A DNA stretch of 64,000 nucleotides from Prevotellaceae bacterium (GTDB lineage Bacteria; Bacteroidota; Bacteroidia; Bacteroidales; Bacteroidaceae): positions 38,150 through 102,149 of the forward strand of contig JAHZGX010000014.1 of NCBI GenBank assembly GCA_019420585.1, written 5' to 3'. Position 1 is the first letter of the stretch; each line of letters starts with the position of its first letter. Below, piece by piece: positions 52,092 to 60,579 of the stretch. Below the pieces are notes generated by a model. That model was not told the DNA's origin, did no database searches, and saw only the letters and a program-made list of their open reading frames with translations. Both the position numbers and the translations under genes were made by a program.

Positions 52092-52176
52092 TGTGCGAGA
52101 GACGTTAGTTTTCTTCTGCACGGAACTGGTGGAAACAGAGTAAAACAGAATCCTCGGCAGGGGATGACAATTGCAA

Positions 52177-52223
52177 GAGCCGGCTGCAAGCCTCGTGAGG
52201 GGTGCGCGGCCGGCTCCTTTTTT
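52177..52223 (+). terminator. Terminator after the DegP gene
   Basis: GAGCCGGC (52177-52184) pairs with GCCGGCTC (52209-52216), with further weak pairing inside, followed by CTTTTTT. Confidence 0.85.
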
Positions 52224-52651
52224 ACCCCAGCCTCATGGCTTCCTGGATGCTCCTGACAAATGTTGAAAACGCAGGGCGTTGCGTTGGTTGATGGGGCCCT
52301 GCTTCGTGAACTCATTTATAGAAGACCCAATGAGAATAAAACCAAAAATATTTGATAGTGCGCAAATGTACGGCGCATGAAAATACAAAAGATGCCTCGC
52401 GCGCGTATTAGGGTAATTCCCCAACTGGGAAAATATTTTTCTCTAACTGGAAAATTATTTTTCTCCAGTTGGGCATTTTTTTGTCTTTAACTGCCTAATT
52501 TCCTTCAATACGTTTCCCTCCTTGAAAAATCATTACAAGACTTGGCTATGTATGATCGGTGCAGGGAAGTTGTCCACAATAATTTTCCACTGAGCCCCTT
52601 TTTAAGGGGCGCGTATCTTAACTTTTGCGTGGTGAACTGGTGGGCTTTATG
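52224..52651. other. Intergenic region with the third phased CCAACTGG repeat
   Basis: No credible gene is present between the degP terminator and the promoter of the 52744 cluster. The region is AT-rich and holds the repeat at 52421-52472. Confidence 0.6.
52421..52472. repeat. Phased CCAACTGG repeat, copy 3 of 3
   Basis: CCAACTGG at 52421-52428, CTAACTGG at 52443-52450 and CCAGTTGG at 52465-52472 are spaced exactly 22 bp apart, with A/T tracts between. The order (two direct cores, then one inverted) is the same as in copy 1. Confidence 0.75.
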
Positions 52652-52683
52652 TTTGCGGGTTTCGTGGAAAGGTTGTAAATTTG
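52652..52683 (+). promoter_or_regulatory. Bacteroidota promoter for the kinase/peptidase/PqqD cluster
   Basis: TTTG (52652-52655), a 20-base spacer and TAAATTTG (52676-52683) are a textbook match. The leader to the first gene is about 55 bases. Confidence 0.8.
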
Positions 52684-52743
52684 CTCGTCCCAAAAGACAA
52701 ATGTACAGGGAGAAAACAGAAAGTACAATACGAACCGAACGAG

Positions 52744-53277
52744 ATGAAGAACAGACTTCAGGGGAGAGCCCTGCTGGCGATGATGCTGATGTTGGCATCC
52801 TCGGCCTTCGTGCTGCAAGCCAAGGTGGAGCAGAAACCAGTGTATATTTGTGGATATGCGGTGAACTTCACTGATTCTACAGCATATCTGACCGAAATAC
52901 AGTGCATTGACACGGCTTACGTGGAGAGCAAGAACGGATTCCTGATGGACCGCAACCAGTACTCTGCCCAGTTGAACCATTACGTGAAGAAACTTTCAGG
53001 AGGCAGGAATTATACCTGCATGGTGCTTTTCGACAAGAAACTGTCTCGTCTGCAGAAGCGCGTGGTTAAGGTACGCAGACGCAGCGGGAACGATTCCTCG
53101 GTGCATCTCAAGTCGCTCTCTGCGAGCGAGTTCCAGTTCATAGGTGAGCAATATGTGGCTCCCGATGTGATGACGGCTCCTGATGAGTCATCCTCTACGC
53201 TTGATTCCCCTGTCCAGGCTAAGGACTCGCGGCCGATTGCAAAGTCGGGAGCGAAACGGAAAGGAGGCAAGGGCTGA
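52744..53277 (+). CDS. Small secreted protein of unknown function, first gene of the HprK-like/PqqD cluster
   Basis: The start at 52744 gives a signal peptide (MKNRLQGRALLAMMLMLASS). The 177-residue product has a beta-rich core (VYICGYAVNFTDSTAYLTEIQCIDTAYVESKNGFLM) followed by a basic helical part and a low-complexity Ser/Asp then Lys/Gly-rich tail. I recall similar small exported proteins in other Bacteroidales but no named family. Its stop overlaps the kinase start by one base, tying it to the cluster. It could be a target, an inhibitor or an unrelated passenger. Confidence 0.75.
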   Translation: MKNRLQGRALLAMMLMLASSAFVLQAKVEQKPVYICGYAVNFTDSTAYLTEIQCIDTAYVESKNGFLMDRNQYSAQLNHYVKKLSGGRNYTCMVLFDKKLSRLQKRVVKVRRRSGNDSSVHLKSLSASEFQFIGEQYVAPDVMTAPDESSSTLDSPVQAKDSRPIAKSGAKRKGGKG

Positions 53278-54164
53278 TGCCCCTGCAGTCCGAGACATGC
53301 TATAGGGTGGGTGGCCATCTGATGGTCATCAGTACCGTTGCAGAGTGGGACGTGGAACACTTGCTCCCTTCCTTTGCACCATTCCGTGTGCACTGCACGG
53401 ACGAGACGCCTCTGTTGCGCGTGCAGGTGGATTCCGCTTCTGCTGTGGGCAATCCTGTCAGAGAAGTGGGACAGTTCGATTGTGGAGGCTGTGTCCATGG
53501 TGTTTTCCTCATGCCCGATGGCGGATATCTGTTTCATCTGCGTGATGCGAAAGGCATCCTTTGCTGCCTCATGTGCGCCACTCCAGATTTCCGGCAGTGC
53601 CGCGTCAGCCTTCCCCAAGACGATGAGGCTCAATGTGCCTTTGGGCTGAACAGCGCATTGATGATTGCTTACGCCTTTGCTGCGGTCGACCGCCAGACTC
53701 TTTTGATGCATTCTTCAGTCATACGCTGTAACGGGCGTGCCTATATGATGACGGCTCCCAGTGGTACTGGCAAGAGTACCCACACCCGCCTTTGGTACGA
53801 TAATATTCCCGGCTGTGACCTCATGAATGACGACAACCCCGTGCTGCGTATCGTGGATGGGTGCCCCGTGGCATATGGTTCGCCATGGAGCGGTAAGACT
53901 CCATGTTACCGCAATGTGTCTGCTCCGGTGGGGGCCGTGGTGCGCATCCGCCAGTGCCCGGCCAACAGCATTCGCCGGCTCGGCCCTGTGGACGCACTCT
54001 CGGTGCTGCTTCCCGCCATGAGCAACATGAAGTGGGACCGGCGCGTGTACAGTGGCGTGCATGATACGGTGGCGCGCCTCATAGGAATGTGCGGCATTTA
54101 CGAGTTGGGTTGCTTGCCCGATGCCGAGGCTGCTTTGCTCTGTCATGACACGGTGGCCATATGA
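53277..54164 (+). CDS. HprK-like P-loop kinase
   Basis: The 295-residue protein has its P-loop APSGTGKSTHT at about residues 160-170, preceded by LLMHSSVI, and a Walker B-like LMNDDNPVL at about 182-190. This is the layout of HPr-kinase/PEPCK-like proteins, including those that phosphorylate some lasso peptides; it lacks the N-terminal domain and PTS context of true HprK. The N-terminal 130 residues are unrecognised and Cys-rich. It starts on the last base of the preceding stop (TGATG) and overlaps the next gene by 4 bases. Confidence 0.8.
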   Translation: MPLQSETCYRVGGHLMVISTVAEWDVEHLLPSFAPFRVHCTDETPLLRVQVDSASAVGNPVREVGQFDCGGCVHGVFLMPDGGYLFHLRDAKGILCCLMCATPDFRQCRVSLPQDDEAQCAFGLNSALMIAYAFAAVDRQTLLMHSSVIRCNGRAYMMTAPSGTGKSTHTRLWYDNIPGCDLMNDDNPVLRIVDGCPVAYGSPWSGKTPCYRNVSAPVGAVVRIRQCPANSIRRLGPVDALSVLLPAMSNMKWDRRVYSGVHDTVARLIGMCGIYELGCLPDAEAALLCHDTVAI

Positions 54165-54700
54165 CCGGTACCAAGCGTTTGCTGAGGAAAGTCCTGCGCT
54201 GTACGATGGCTCCCGTGCGCCGGCACCGTGCACGCCGTGTCGGTACCGTGGATGCCTCTGGCCGCCACATGGTGCCCAATGACCGTTTCCTGCCCTTTGT
54301 GGGCGAGGTGCTTTCCGAGGGGCACACGGCCGTCATTTGGGTCAGGGGCTATAGCATGCGTCCCTTTCTGGAACATGAGCGTGACCGCGTGAAACTCGCG
54401 TGCCCGCAGCGTGTGGAGGTGGGAGATGCCGTGCTGGCCAGGTTGGCGCAGGGGCAGTATGTCCTGCACCGCGTCATACGCAGGGACGGTGACCGGCTCA
54501 TCCTGCAGGGCGACGGTAACTTGCGGGGAGTGGAACATTGCCGGACGGATGATGTATGCGGGGTGGTCATTGAATACATACACCCCGGACGCACCATACC
54601 AGCCAGTGATGCCGGACTTCGCAGGCGCATACGCCTTTGGCGCGTGCTGCGTCCTGTGCGCCGTCTGATGCTTACCTTTTACCGCGCCATGCTGCCCTGA
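54161..54700 (+). CDS. S24/S26-type serine peptidase
   Basis: The 179-residue protein has the signal-peptidase-like core: VRGYSMRPFL with the nucleophile Ser65, VEVGDAVLAR, then YVLHRVIRRDGDRLILQGDGN. The His103 in LHRV sits where the Sec11/SipW group has a catalytic His instead of Lys. There is no clear membrane anchor, so it probably works in the cytoplasm or at the membrane on a specific substrate rather than as a general signal peptidase. It overlaps the kinase gene by 4 bases. Confidence 0.8.
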   Translation: MTGTKRLLRKVLRCTMAPVRRHRARRVGTVDASGRHMVPNDRFLPFVGEVLSEGHTAVIWVRGYSMRPFLEHERDRVKLACPQRVEVGDAVLARLAQGQYVLHRVIRRDGDRLILQGDGNLRGVEHCRTDDVCGVVIEYIHPGRTIPASDAGLRRRIRLWRVLRPVRRLMLTFYRAMLP

Positions 54701-54768
54701 GCAATGCCTGTGTGCAAGAGTCCGGGAGGGTAGAGAACAAAAACAAAGACAATTCAACAAGCAAGAAT

Positions 54769-55035
54769 ATGAAGAAGAAAAAAGGATTTGAACTCCGTGA
54801 GGTATGTGGTGAACATGTCATCATGGCCTATGGCTTGGAGAACATAGATTTCAGTAAGATAATCTCTCTGAACGGAACGGCCGCTTATCTGTGGGATGCC
54901 GTGGGCGATGGGGAATTCACGGCAGACACTTTGGCCGACCTCCTGTGCCGGGAGTATGAGGTGGAACATGACAGAGCCTTGGCCGACTCAAGGGTTGTCC
55001 TGACCCAGTGGGACGAGGCTGGGCTGCTGTGCTGA
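54769..55035 (+). CDS. PqqD-like peptide-recognition protein
   Basis: The 88-residue product starts at 54769 (MKKKKGFELREVCGEHVIM) and has the PqqD/RRE winged-helix pattern: GFELREVCGEHVIM strands, IISLNGTAAYLWDAV, FTADTLADLLCREYEV, and a final helix. Such proteins present leader peptides to modifying enzymes in RiPP pathways. The upstream in-frame codons from 54637 overlap the peptidase gene and are unlike the family. It is separated from the peptidase by 68 bases and followed after 40 by a TRIC channel gene. Confidence 0.82.
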   Translation: MKKKKGFELREVCGEHVIMAYGLENIDFSKIISLNGTAAYLWDAVGDGEFTADTLADLLCREYEVEHDRALADSRVVLTQWDEAGLLC

Positions 55036-55075
55036 CTGAGGCCGTGTACGGGTAAACAAGCAAGAACTTACATAC

Positions 55076-55747
55076 ATGGACTGGATTATCGATATTCTGC
55101 AGGAGATGGGAGCCACGCTCAGGTTGCCTGTCTCGTTCGTGGTCATTGAGTTCATCGGCACATTCGCCTTTGCCCTGTCGGGCGTCCGCTTGGCCTCGGC
55201 CAAGCAGTTTGACATCTTCGGCGCATGGATAGTGGGCATGTCCACTGCCATCGGAGGTGGCACCATACGTGACTTCATGCTGGGCGTGAATCCATTCTGG
55301 ATGACCAACAGCAGTTACTTCATCTGCTGTGCGCTGGCTGTGCTGGGCGTCATGTTCTTCGGCAAATATCTCATACGTGAGAACAACACCTGGTTTATCT
55401 TCGATACCATCGGGCTTGCCCTCTTCAATGTCATAGGTATCGAGAAGACGCTCAACATGGGTTTTCCTTACTGGACGGCCATCACCATGGGCTCCATTAC
55501 CGGCGCGGCCGGTGGGGTGATACGTGATGTTTTCATCAATGAGGTGCCTCTTATTTTCCGCAAGGAGATATATGCGCTGGCCTGCGTGGCCGGCGGCGTG
55601 GTGTATGCAGGGTGTCACCGCATGGGGCTCACCGTGGAGGTGAATGCCCTGCTGAGTATTCTCACCGTGGTGGCCATACGCATGCTGGCAGTGAAGTATC
55701 AGTGGTCCCTGCCTATCCTTACGGGCGAGGACGGGCAGCAGAAATAG
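55076..55747 (+). CDS. TRIC-family (UPF0126) cation channel
   Basis: The 223-residue protein has seven membrane helices in two repeats with the glycine-rich motifs FALSGVRLASAKQFDIFGAWIVG and AIGGGTIRDFMLG, then GSITGAAGGVIRDVFINEVPLI. These define the trimeric intracellular cation channel family, potassium-permeable in bacterial homologues studied. It starts about 40 bases after the PqqD-like gene and about 20 before the T9SS plug gene. Confidence 0.9.
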   Translation: MDWIIDILQEMGATLRLPVSFVVIEFIGTFAFALSGVRLASAKQFDIFGAWIVGMSTAIGGGTIRDFMLGVNPFWMTNSSYFICCALAVLGVMFFGKYLIRENNTWFIFDTIGLALFNVIGIEKTLNMGFPYWTAITMGSITGAAGGVIRDVFINEVPLIFRKEIYALACVAGGVVYAGCHRMGLTVEVNALLSILTVVAIRMLAVKYQWSLPILTGEDGQQK

Positions 55748-55767
55748 TTTACCCAGACAATACCGAG

Positions 55768-57018
55768 ATGACAAGGACTGCAACATACTTCATGACTCTC
55801 TTCCTTGGCTTGTTTCCCTGGTGGGCGGCGGCACAGGAGCAACGCGTCTTTGACGAGACGGTGCGCACCCTGCAGGTGTGTGCCGATGGCAATCCCACTC
55901 TGCCGCCATGGCTGGCGCAGGGCAAAGGGCAGCATGTGGAAGTGTCGTGGGATCAAATGAGCCACGATTACCGCCGGTATATATATTATGTATACCATTG
56001 CGATGCGGACTGGAAGGTGAGTGACGGAATCTTTGAGAGTGACTGGCTGGCCGGCACCAACGGCTTGCCTGTGGAGGATTACGAGAAGAGTTTCAATACC
56101 ACCCAGATATACACCCATTACCGCTTGACCTTGCCTAATAAGGACGCGAGCATGCTCTTGAGCGGCAATTATTGCGTGAGGGTATACCTTGACGGTGATG
56201 ACCCAGAAGAGGATGATCCTGTGCTTGAGGCATGCTTCTGCGTGTACGAGAATAGCGTCAGCATCAGCCAGCAGGTAAGTTCCAACACTGATGTCGACTT
56301 CAACGACAAGCATCAGCAACTCACCTTGCGCGTGGGGTATGGCTCGCTGCGTGTGGTGGACCCCTTGGAAGAGTTCCGCGTCATGGTGCTCCAGAACCGC
56401 CGCTGGGACTCGGCGCTGACTGGTTTGAAACCCAGCGAGCGCAATTCCACGGGTATGGCCTTCACGCATGACCGCCGGCTTATATTCCCCGCAGGAAACG
56501 AGTTCCACCGCTTTGAGATACTGGATGTGCAGCGCGCAGCGACCGGTGTGGACCGCATGGAATGGTATGAGCCTTATTACCATGCCACCCTCCTTGACGA
56601 CCGCCCTGCCCGTAACTATTCCTATGTGGAAGACCAGAATGGGGTGCGTGTCATACGTAGTCCTGAGGACGGAAGTGAGAGCACCACGGCCGAGTATGTG
56701 GTGGTGCACTTCACGCTCACCACTCCGCGCTTGCCCGGAGGCGATGTGTACGTGTGCGGGCTATGGACAGGACCGGCTTACGCTCCCGAATGCCGCATGG
56801 ACTATGACGAGCAGGCAGGTCAGTATCATGTTGCAGTCTTGCTCAAGCAGGGGTATTACAGTTACCAGTACCGCCAGGAGGATGGCGGCACGCGGCGCAC
56901 CGACGGTGACTTCCATGAGGCTGAGAATGAGTATGCCACCCTAGTCTATTACCGGGGGCAGGGCGGACGTTATGACCGTCTGGTTGGCTGTTCCACGGTG
57001 AGCACACGGCGGCGGTAG
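55768..57018 (+). CDS. Type IX secretion system plug protein (DUF5103)
   Basis: The 416-residue protein starts at 55768 with a signal peptide (LFLGLFPWWAAAQ) and matches DUF5103 across its length: VEVSWDQMSHDYRRYIYYVYHCDADWK near residue 55, FNTTQIYTHYRLTLPN, and GDVYVCGLWTG followed by a Tyr-rich KQGYYSYQYR end. In Flavobacterium the related Plug protein blocks the periplasmic side of the SprA translocon between export cycles. No other T9SS gene lies in this window. Confidence 0.87.
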   Translation: MTRTATYFMTLFLGLFPWWAAAQEQRVFDETVRTLQVCADGNPTLPPWLAQGKGQHVEVSWDQMSHDYRRYIYYVYHCDADWKVSDGIFESDWLAGTNGLPVEDYEKSFNTTQIYTHYRLTLPNKDASMLLSGNYCVRVYLDGDDPEEDDPVLEACFCVYENSVSISQQVSSNTDVDFNDKHQQLTLRVGYGSLRVVDPLEEFRVMVLQNRRWDSALTGLKPSERNSTGMAFTHDRRLIFPAGNEFHRFEILDVQRAATGVDRMEWYEPYYHATLLDDRPARNYSYVEDQNGVRVIRSPEDGSESTTAEYVVVHFTLTTPRLPGGDVYVCGLWTGPAYAPECRMDYDEQAGQYHVAVLLKQGYYSYQYRQEDGGTRRTDGDFHEAENEYATLVYYRGQGGRYDRLVGCSTVSTRRR

Positions 57019-57084
57019 ATTGGGCATGGTGCGTATTTCAGATGGTAAAAAACTAAGACGAATTTTATATATAGTGACCAAACA

Positions 57085-58338
57085 ATGAAAACGAACAAAC
57101 CATACACGTGGGTACCCAGTTTGTACTTGGGTGAGTCGTTGCCCTATGCGGCAGTCATGCTGATGTCTGTGGTGTTTTATCAGGAGATGGGACTTACCGA
57201 CACTCAGATTGCCCTGTACACCAGTTGGCTTGGGTTGCCTTGGGTCATCAAGCCTCTGTGGAGTCCGTTCATAGATACGTTCCGCACTAAACGATGGTGG
57301 ATAATCTCCATGCAACTGCTGGTGGGCGCGGCTTTGGCGGCCGTGGCACTCACTCTGCCTACTCCCGTGTGGATGCAGGCCACACTGGCTCTGTTCATGC
57401 TGGTGGCCTTTGGCAGTGCCACACACGACATCTCGGCCGATGGATTTTATATTCTGGGACTTTCTCATGTGGAACAGGAGTTTTACGTGGGCGTGCGCAA
57501 TACCTTCTACCGTATAGGAATGGTGGTGGGACAGGGCGGATTGGTGGCTTTGGCCGGGTTGCTGCAGCACAGCGGCATGCATGTGAGTGTGGCGTGGTCA
57601 CTTACTTTCCTGTCTGTGGCATCATTGATGTTGCTTCTCTGCTTGTGGCATTCACGTGTGCTCCCGGCTGTGGAACTTCCGGCACCACCTGTGGCACGCA
57701 GGCATATTTTGGCTGATTTCATGCAGACTTTTGTGGTGTTTTGCCGCAAGCCCCATATCGCCACGGCACTCGCTTTTATCCTTCTGTTCCGCCTGCCTGA
57801 GGGACTGCTTACCAAGATAGTGCCTCTTTTCCTGAAGCGTTCTGTGGCAGAAGGCGGCTTGGGCATGGACGATGTCACTTACGGCATGGTGTATGGCACC
57901 ATAGGTGTGGGCGGTTTGCTGCTGGGTGGGCTGCTGGGCGGCTGGCTTGTGTCACGTCATGGACTGAAGCGTTGCCTTTGGCCGCTGGTGATTTGCATCA
58001 CACTTCCGGATATCGTGTATGTGTACCTCAGTTATGTCCAATGCACTTCCACCTGGGCCGTGGCCTCTTGTGTCTTCTTCGAGCAATTGGGCTACGGACT
58101 GGGCTTCACGGCCTATACTCTCTATCTGGTGGCCTTTGCTCATGGCGAGCGCAGTACCAGTGTGTTCTCACTCTGTACGGCTTTCCAGTATTTGGGTGGA
58201 GTGATGTTGCCCGGTATGGTGAGCGGATGGATATCCGACAGCGTGGGCTATGTGCAGTTTTTCTGGATAGTGATGGCCTTCTGTCTGGTCACTTTTGCTG
58301 TAACGGCATTGGTACACCTGCCTGAGGAGGAACGCTGA
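57085..58338 (+). CDS. ampG: AmpG-like MFS permease
   Basis: The 417-residue protein has 12 membrane helices and the AmpG pattern: YLGESLPYAAVMLMSVVFYQEMGLTDTQI at the start, LGLPWVIKPLWSPFID next, and ATHDISADGFYI in helix 4. AmpG imports anhydromuropeptides for cell-wall recycling. The following DUF1460 amidase overlaps it by one base, which supports a muropeptide role over other MFS functions. Confidence 0.87.
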   Translation: MKTNKPYTWVPSLYLGESLPYAAVMLMSVVFYQEMGLTDTQIALYTSWLGLPWVIKPLWSPFIDTFRTKRWWIISMQLLVGAALAAVALTLPTPVWMQATLALFMLVAFGSATHDISADGFYILGLSHVEQEFYVGVRNTFYRIGMVVGQGGLVALAGLLQHSGMHVSVAWSLTFLSVASLMLLLCLWHSRVLPAVELPAPPVARRHILADFMQTFVVFCRKPHIATALAFILLFRLPEGLLTKIVPLFLKRSVAEGGLGMDDVTYGMVYGTIGVGGLLLGGLLGGWLVSRHGLKRCLWPLVICITLPDIVYVYLSYVQCTSTWAVASCVFFEQLGYGLGFTAYTLYLVAFAHGERSTSVFSLCTAFQYLGGVMLPGMVSGWISDSVGYVQFFWIVMAFCLVTFAVTALVHLPEEER

Positions 58339-59204
58339 TGCGGCGCATGCTCATAGGGCTTGTCCTGCTGTTGCAGGCTGTTTCGTGCATGGCGGTGGTG
58401 TATGAATCGGAAGACAGTGTGCGCGTGGAGGCATTGCTCCGCAGCGCAAACCGCCTGTCCCGTGATTCCTCACTCATGCTTCACTATGCCCGTCAGTTCC
58501 TAGGGGTGCCTTATGTGGCACATACACTGGAGAGCAAGGACGGACAGGAGAGGTTGGTGGTGAACCTGCGGCAGATGGACTGCACCACGCTGGTGGAGAC
58601 GGTGACGGCACTCACGCTGGCCTCAAGCCACGGAGGTACAGGATGGGAGGACTATTGCCGATGGCTCAAGGCTCTGCGCTACCGGCATGGGGAGATGGAC
58701 GGCTATGCCAGCCGTAACCATTATTTCAGCCAGTGGGTAGAGTCGGCGCAGGGCCTGGGGCTGGTGGAGGAGGTGACGGAAGGTCGGGACTCGGATGCTT
58801 TTCCTTTTACGGCTACCCAGCACCTGCACCTCCATTACATGAGCCGCCATCGCACCGCCTATCCTGCCATAACCACTAATGACGAGGAAGCGAGGCGAGT
58901 GGCGCAGCATGAGAAAGCGTTCGCCGGGAAGCAGGTATGCTACATCCCAGCCGCTCTTACCGGGTGCAGTCGGCAGGAACTCTCATGCGTGCAGGACGGT
59001 GATATCTTGGCTCTCGTGACCAAGAAAGACGGACTGGACGTGAGTCATCTGGGGCTGGCTGTGTGGGGCGATGACGGCCTCCTGCATCTGCTCAATGCAA
59101 GCAGCATCAACCATCGGGTGGTGCTGGACAGCATGCCCCTCTGCCGTTACCTGGAGCAACATCCTTCCTCGGTGGGTATACGCGTTATACGGGTGTGCCG
59201 TTGA
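58338..59204 (+). CDS. DUF1460 amidase-like protein
   Basis: The 288-residue protein has a signal peptide (LIGLVLLLQAVSCMA, with a Cys that could make it a lipoprotein) and a papain-like NlpC/P60-related domain. The predicted Cys is in NLRQMDCTTLVETVTAL and the His in VSHLGLAVW. DUF1460 enzymes of known structure are amidases acting on anhydro-muropeptides. It overlaps the permease gene by one base (TGATG), forming a two-gene wall-recycling unit. Its stop lies inside the aroB promoter. Confidence 0.88.
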   Translation: MRRMLIGLVLLLQAVSCMAVVYESEDSVRVEALLRSANRLSRDSSLMLHYARQFLGVPYVAHTLESKDGQERLVVNLRQMDCTTLVETVTALTLASSHGGTGWEDYCRWLKALRYRHGEMDGYASRNHYFSQWVESAQGLGLVEEVTEGRDSDAFPFTATQHLHLHYMSRHRTAYPAITTNDEEARRVAQHEKAFAGKQVCYIPAALTGCSRQELSCVQDGDILALVTKKDGLDVSHLGLAVWGDDGLLHLLNASSINHRVVLDSMPLCRYLEQHPSSVGIRVIRVCR

Positions 59205-59232
59205 CTTTTTTCACGAAAAGTGCGTACCTTTG
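59201..59232 (+). promoter_or_regulatory. Bacteroidota promoter for aroB
   Basis: TTG (59201-59203, overlapping the DUF1460 stop codon), a 21-base spacer and TACCTTTG (59225-59232). The leader to aroB is about 55 bases. Confidence 0.75.
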
Positions 59233-59293
59233 CACAGGAGGGCTTTCTGCTCACAGAAGGTGCTTCCCTCCCTCATTTTATCATGACAGTATT

Positions 59294-60358
59294 ATGGAAA
59301 AGCAGAACATTATATTGACCCGAAATCTGGAGCAGAGCCTGACGCAGGCTTTGGCAGGAATCTCCCATGACCGCCTTTTTATGCTCACAGACACTACCAC
59401 CATGCGGCAGTGTCGTCCCTTGCTTAACGGTATCAAGTGCCTGGAAGGTGCTCAAGACATCGTCATACAGCCTACTGATGAACACAAGGACCTGGATACG
59501 CTGGCTTCTGTGTGGACGGCACTGCAGCAGGGCGGAGCCACACGTCACAGCCTGCTTGTCAACCTAGGCGGCGGAATGGTGACGGACTTGGGCGGTTTTG
59601 CTGCTGGCACCTTCAAGCGCGGAATACCATATATCAATATTCCCACTACGTTGCTGAGCATGGTGGATGCCAGTGTGGGAGGCAAGACGGGCATCAACTT
59701 TGGCGGCCTGAAGAACGAGATAGGCGTGTTCTGTCCTGCGCGTACCGTGATTCTTTCTTCCTGTTTCCTAGGTACATTGGACAGCAGAAACCTGTGCTCG
59801 GGGTATGCTGAGATGCTTAAGCATGGACTGATCAGTACCCGTGCGCACTGGAGGGAACTGATGGATTTTGACCTCATGCAACCAGACCTGCACCGGTTGC
59901 AGGACATGATTGCCGAGAGTGTGGCTGTGAAGGAAAGGGTGGTGGAGCAGGATCCCACGGAGAAGGGCATACGTAAGGCTTTGAACCTCGGCCATACCGT
60001 TGGCCATGCCTTTGAGAGCCTGGCACTGGCTGAGGGCAGGACTGTCTTGCACGGCTATGCTGTGGCATGGGGACTGATTTGTGAACTTTATCTGAGTGCC
60101 ATGCGCATGAATTTCCCACACGATGTGTTGCAACAAACTCTCACGTTTGTCAAGGAGAGTTATGGCACTTTCCTCATTGACTGCAAGAAGTATGAACGGC
60201 TGTACGACTACATGACGCACGACAAGAAAAACCTCTCCGCCGGGCAGGTTAACTTCACTCTCCTGGCTGACATCGGTGATATACGCATCAACCAGACAGC
60301 CAGCAAGAAAGAAATCTTTGAGGCTTTGGACTTCTATCGCGACAGCATGGGATGTTGA
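59294..60358 (+). CDS. aroB: 3-dehydroquinate synthase
   Basis: The 354-residue enzyme cyclises DAHP to dehydroquinate, the second step of the shikimate pathway. It contains LVNLGGGMVTDLGGFAAGTFKRGI, TTLLSMVDASVGGKTGIN, GYAEMLKHGL, and the zinc-binding LNLGHTVGHAFE. I use the ATG at 59294; earlier in-frame codons lie inside the promoter. It is at the short end of the family. Confidence 0.95.
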   Translation: MEKQNIILTRNLEQSLTQALAGISHDRLFMLTDTTTMRQCRPLLNGIKCLEGAQDIVIQPTDEHKDLDTLASVWTALQQGGATRHSLLVNLGGGMVTDLGGFAAGTFKRGIPYINIPTTLLSMVDASVGGKTGINFGGLKNEIGVFCPARTVILSSCFLGTLDSRNLCSGYAEMLKHGLISTRAHWRELMDFDLMQPDLHRLQDMIAESVAVKERVVEQDPTEKGIRKALNLGHTVGHAFESLALAEGRTVLHGYAVAWGLICELYLSAMRMNFPHDVLQQTLTFVKESYGTFLIDCKKYERLYDYMTHDKKNLSAGQVNFTLLADIGDIRINQTASKKEIFEALDFYRDSMGC

Positions 60359-60518
60359 CATTCTCTCTGACGGGCTTTTCCCAAAGTGGAGATTGTGTGC
60401 TTGAAACTTCTTCACCCTGTGGTCGCATCGTGCTGTTCTTAATGTGAATCACCTGCCTGTCCTGTGGCTGCGGCGTTGACTTCTTGTGCAAAGAGTGCGT
60501 GAAGAAAGCGTTTTCCTG

Positions 60519-60550
60519 TTTGGGAAGTTTGTAGAGAAGTCGTAACTTTG
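60519..60550 (+). promoter_or_regulatory. Bacteroidota promoter for the alkaline phosphatase
   Basis: TTTG (60519-60522), a 20-base spacer and TAACTTTG (60543-60550) lie 29 bases before the start. Confidence 0.78.
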
Positions 60551-60579
60551 TATGGTAGAAAACAATATATAATAATATA

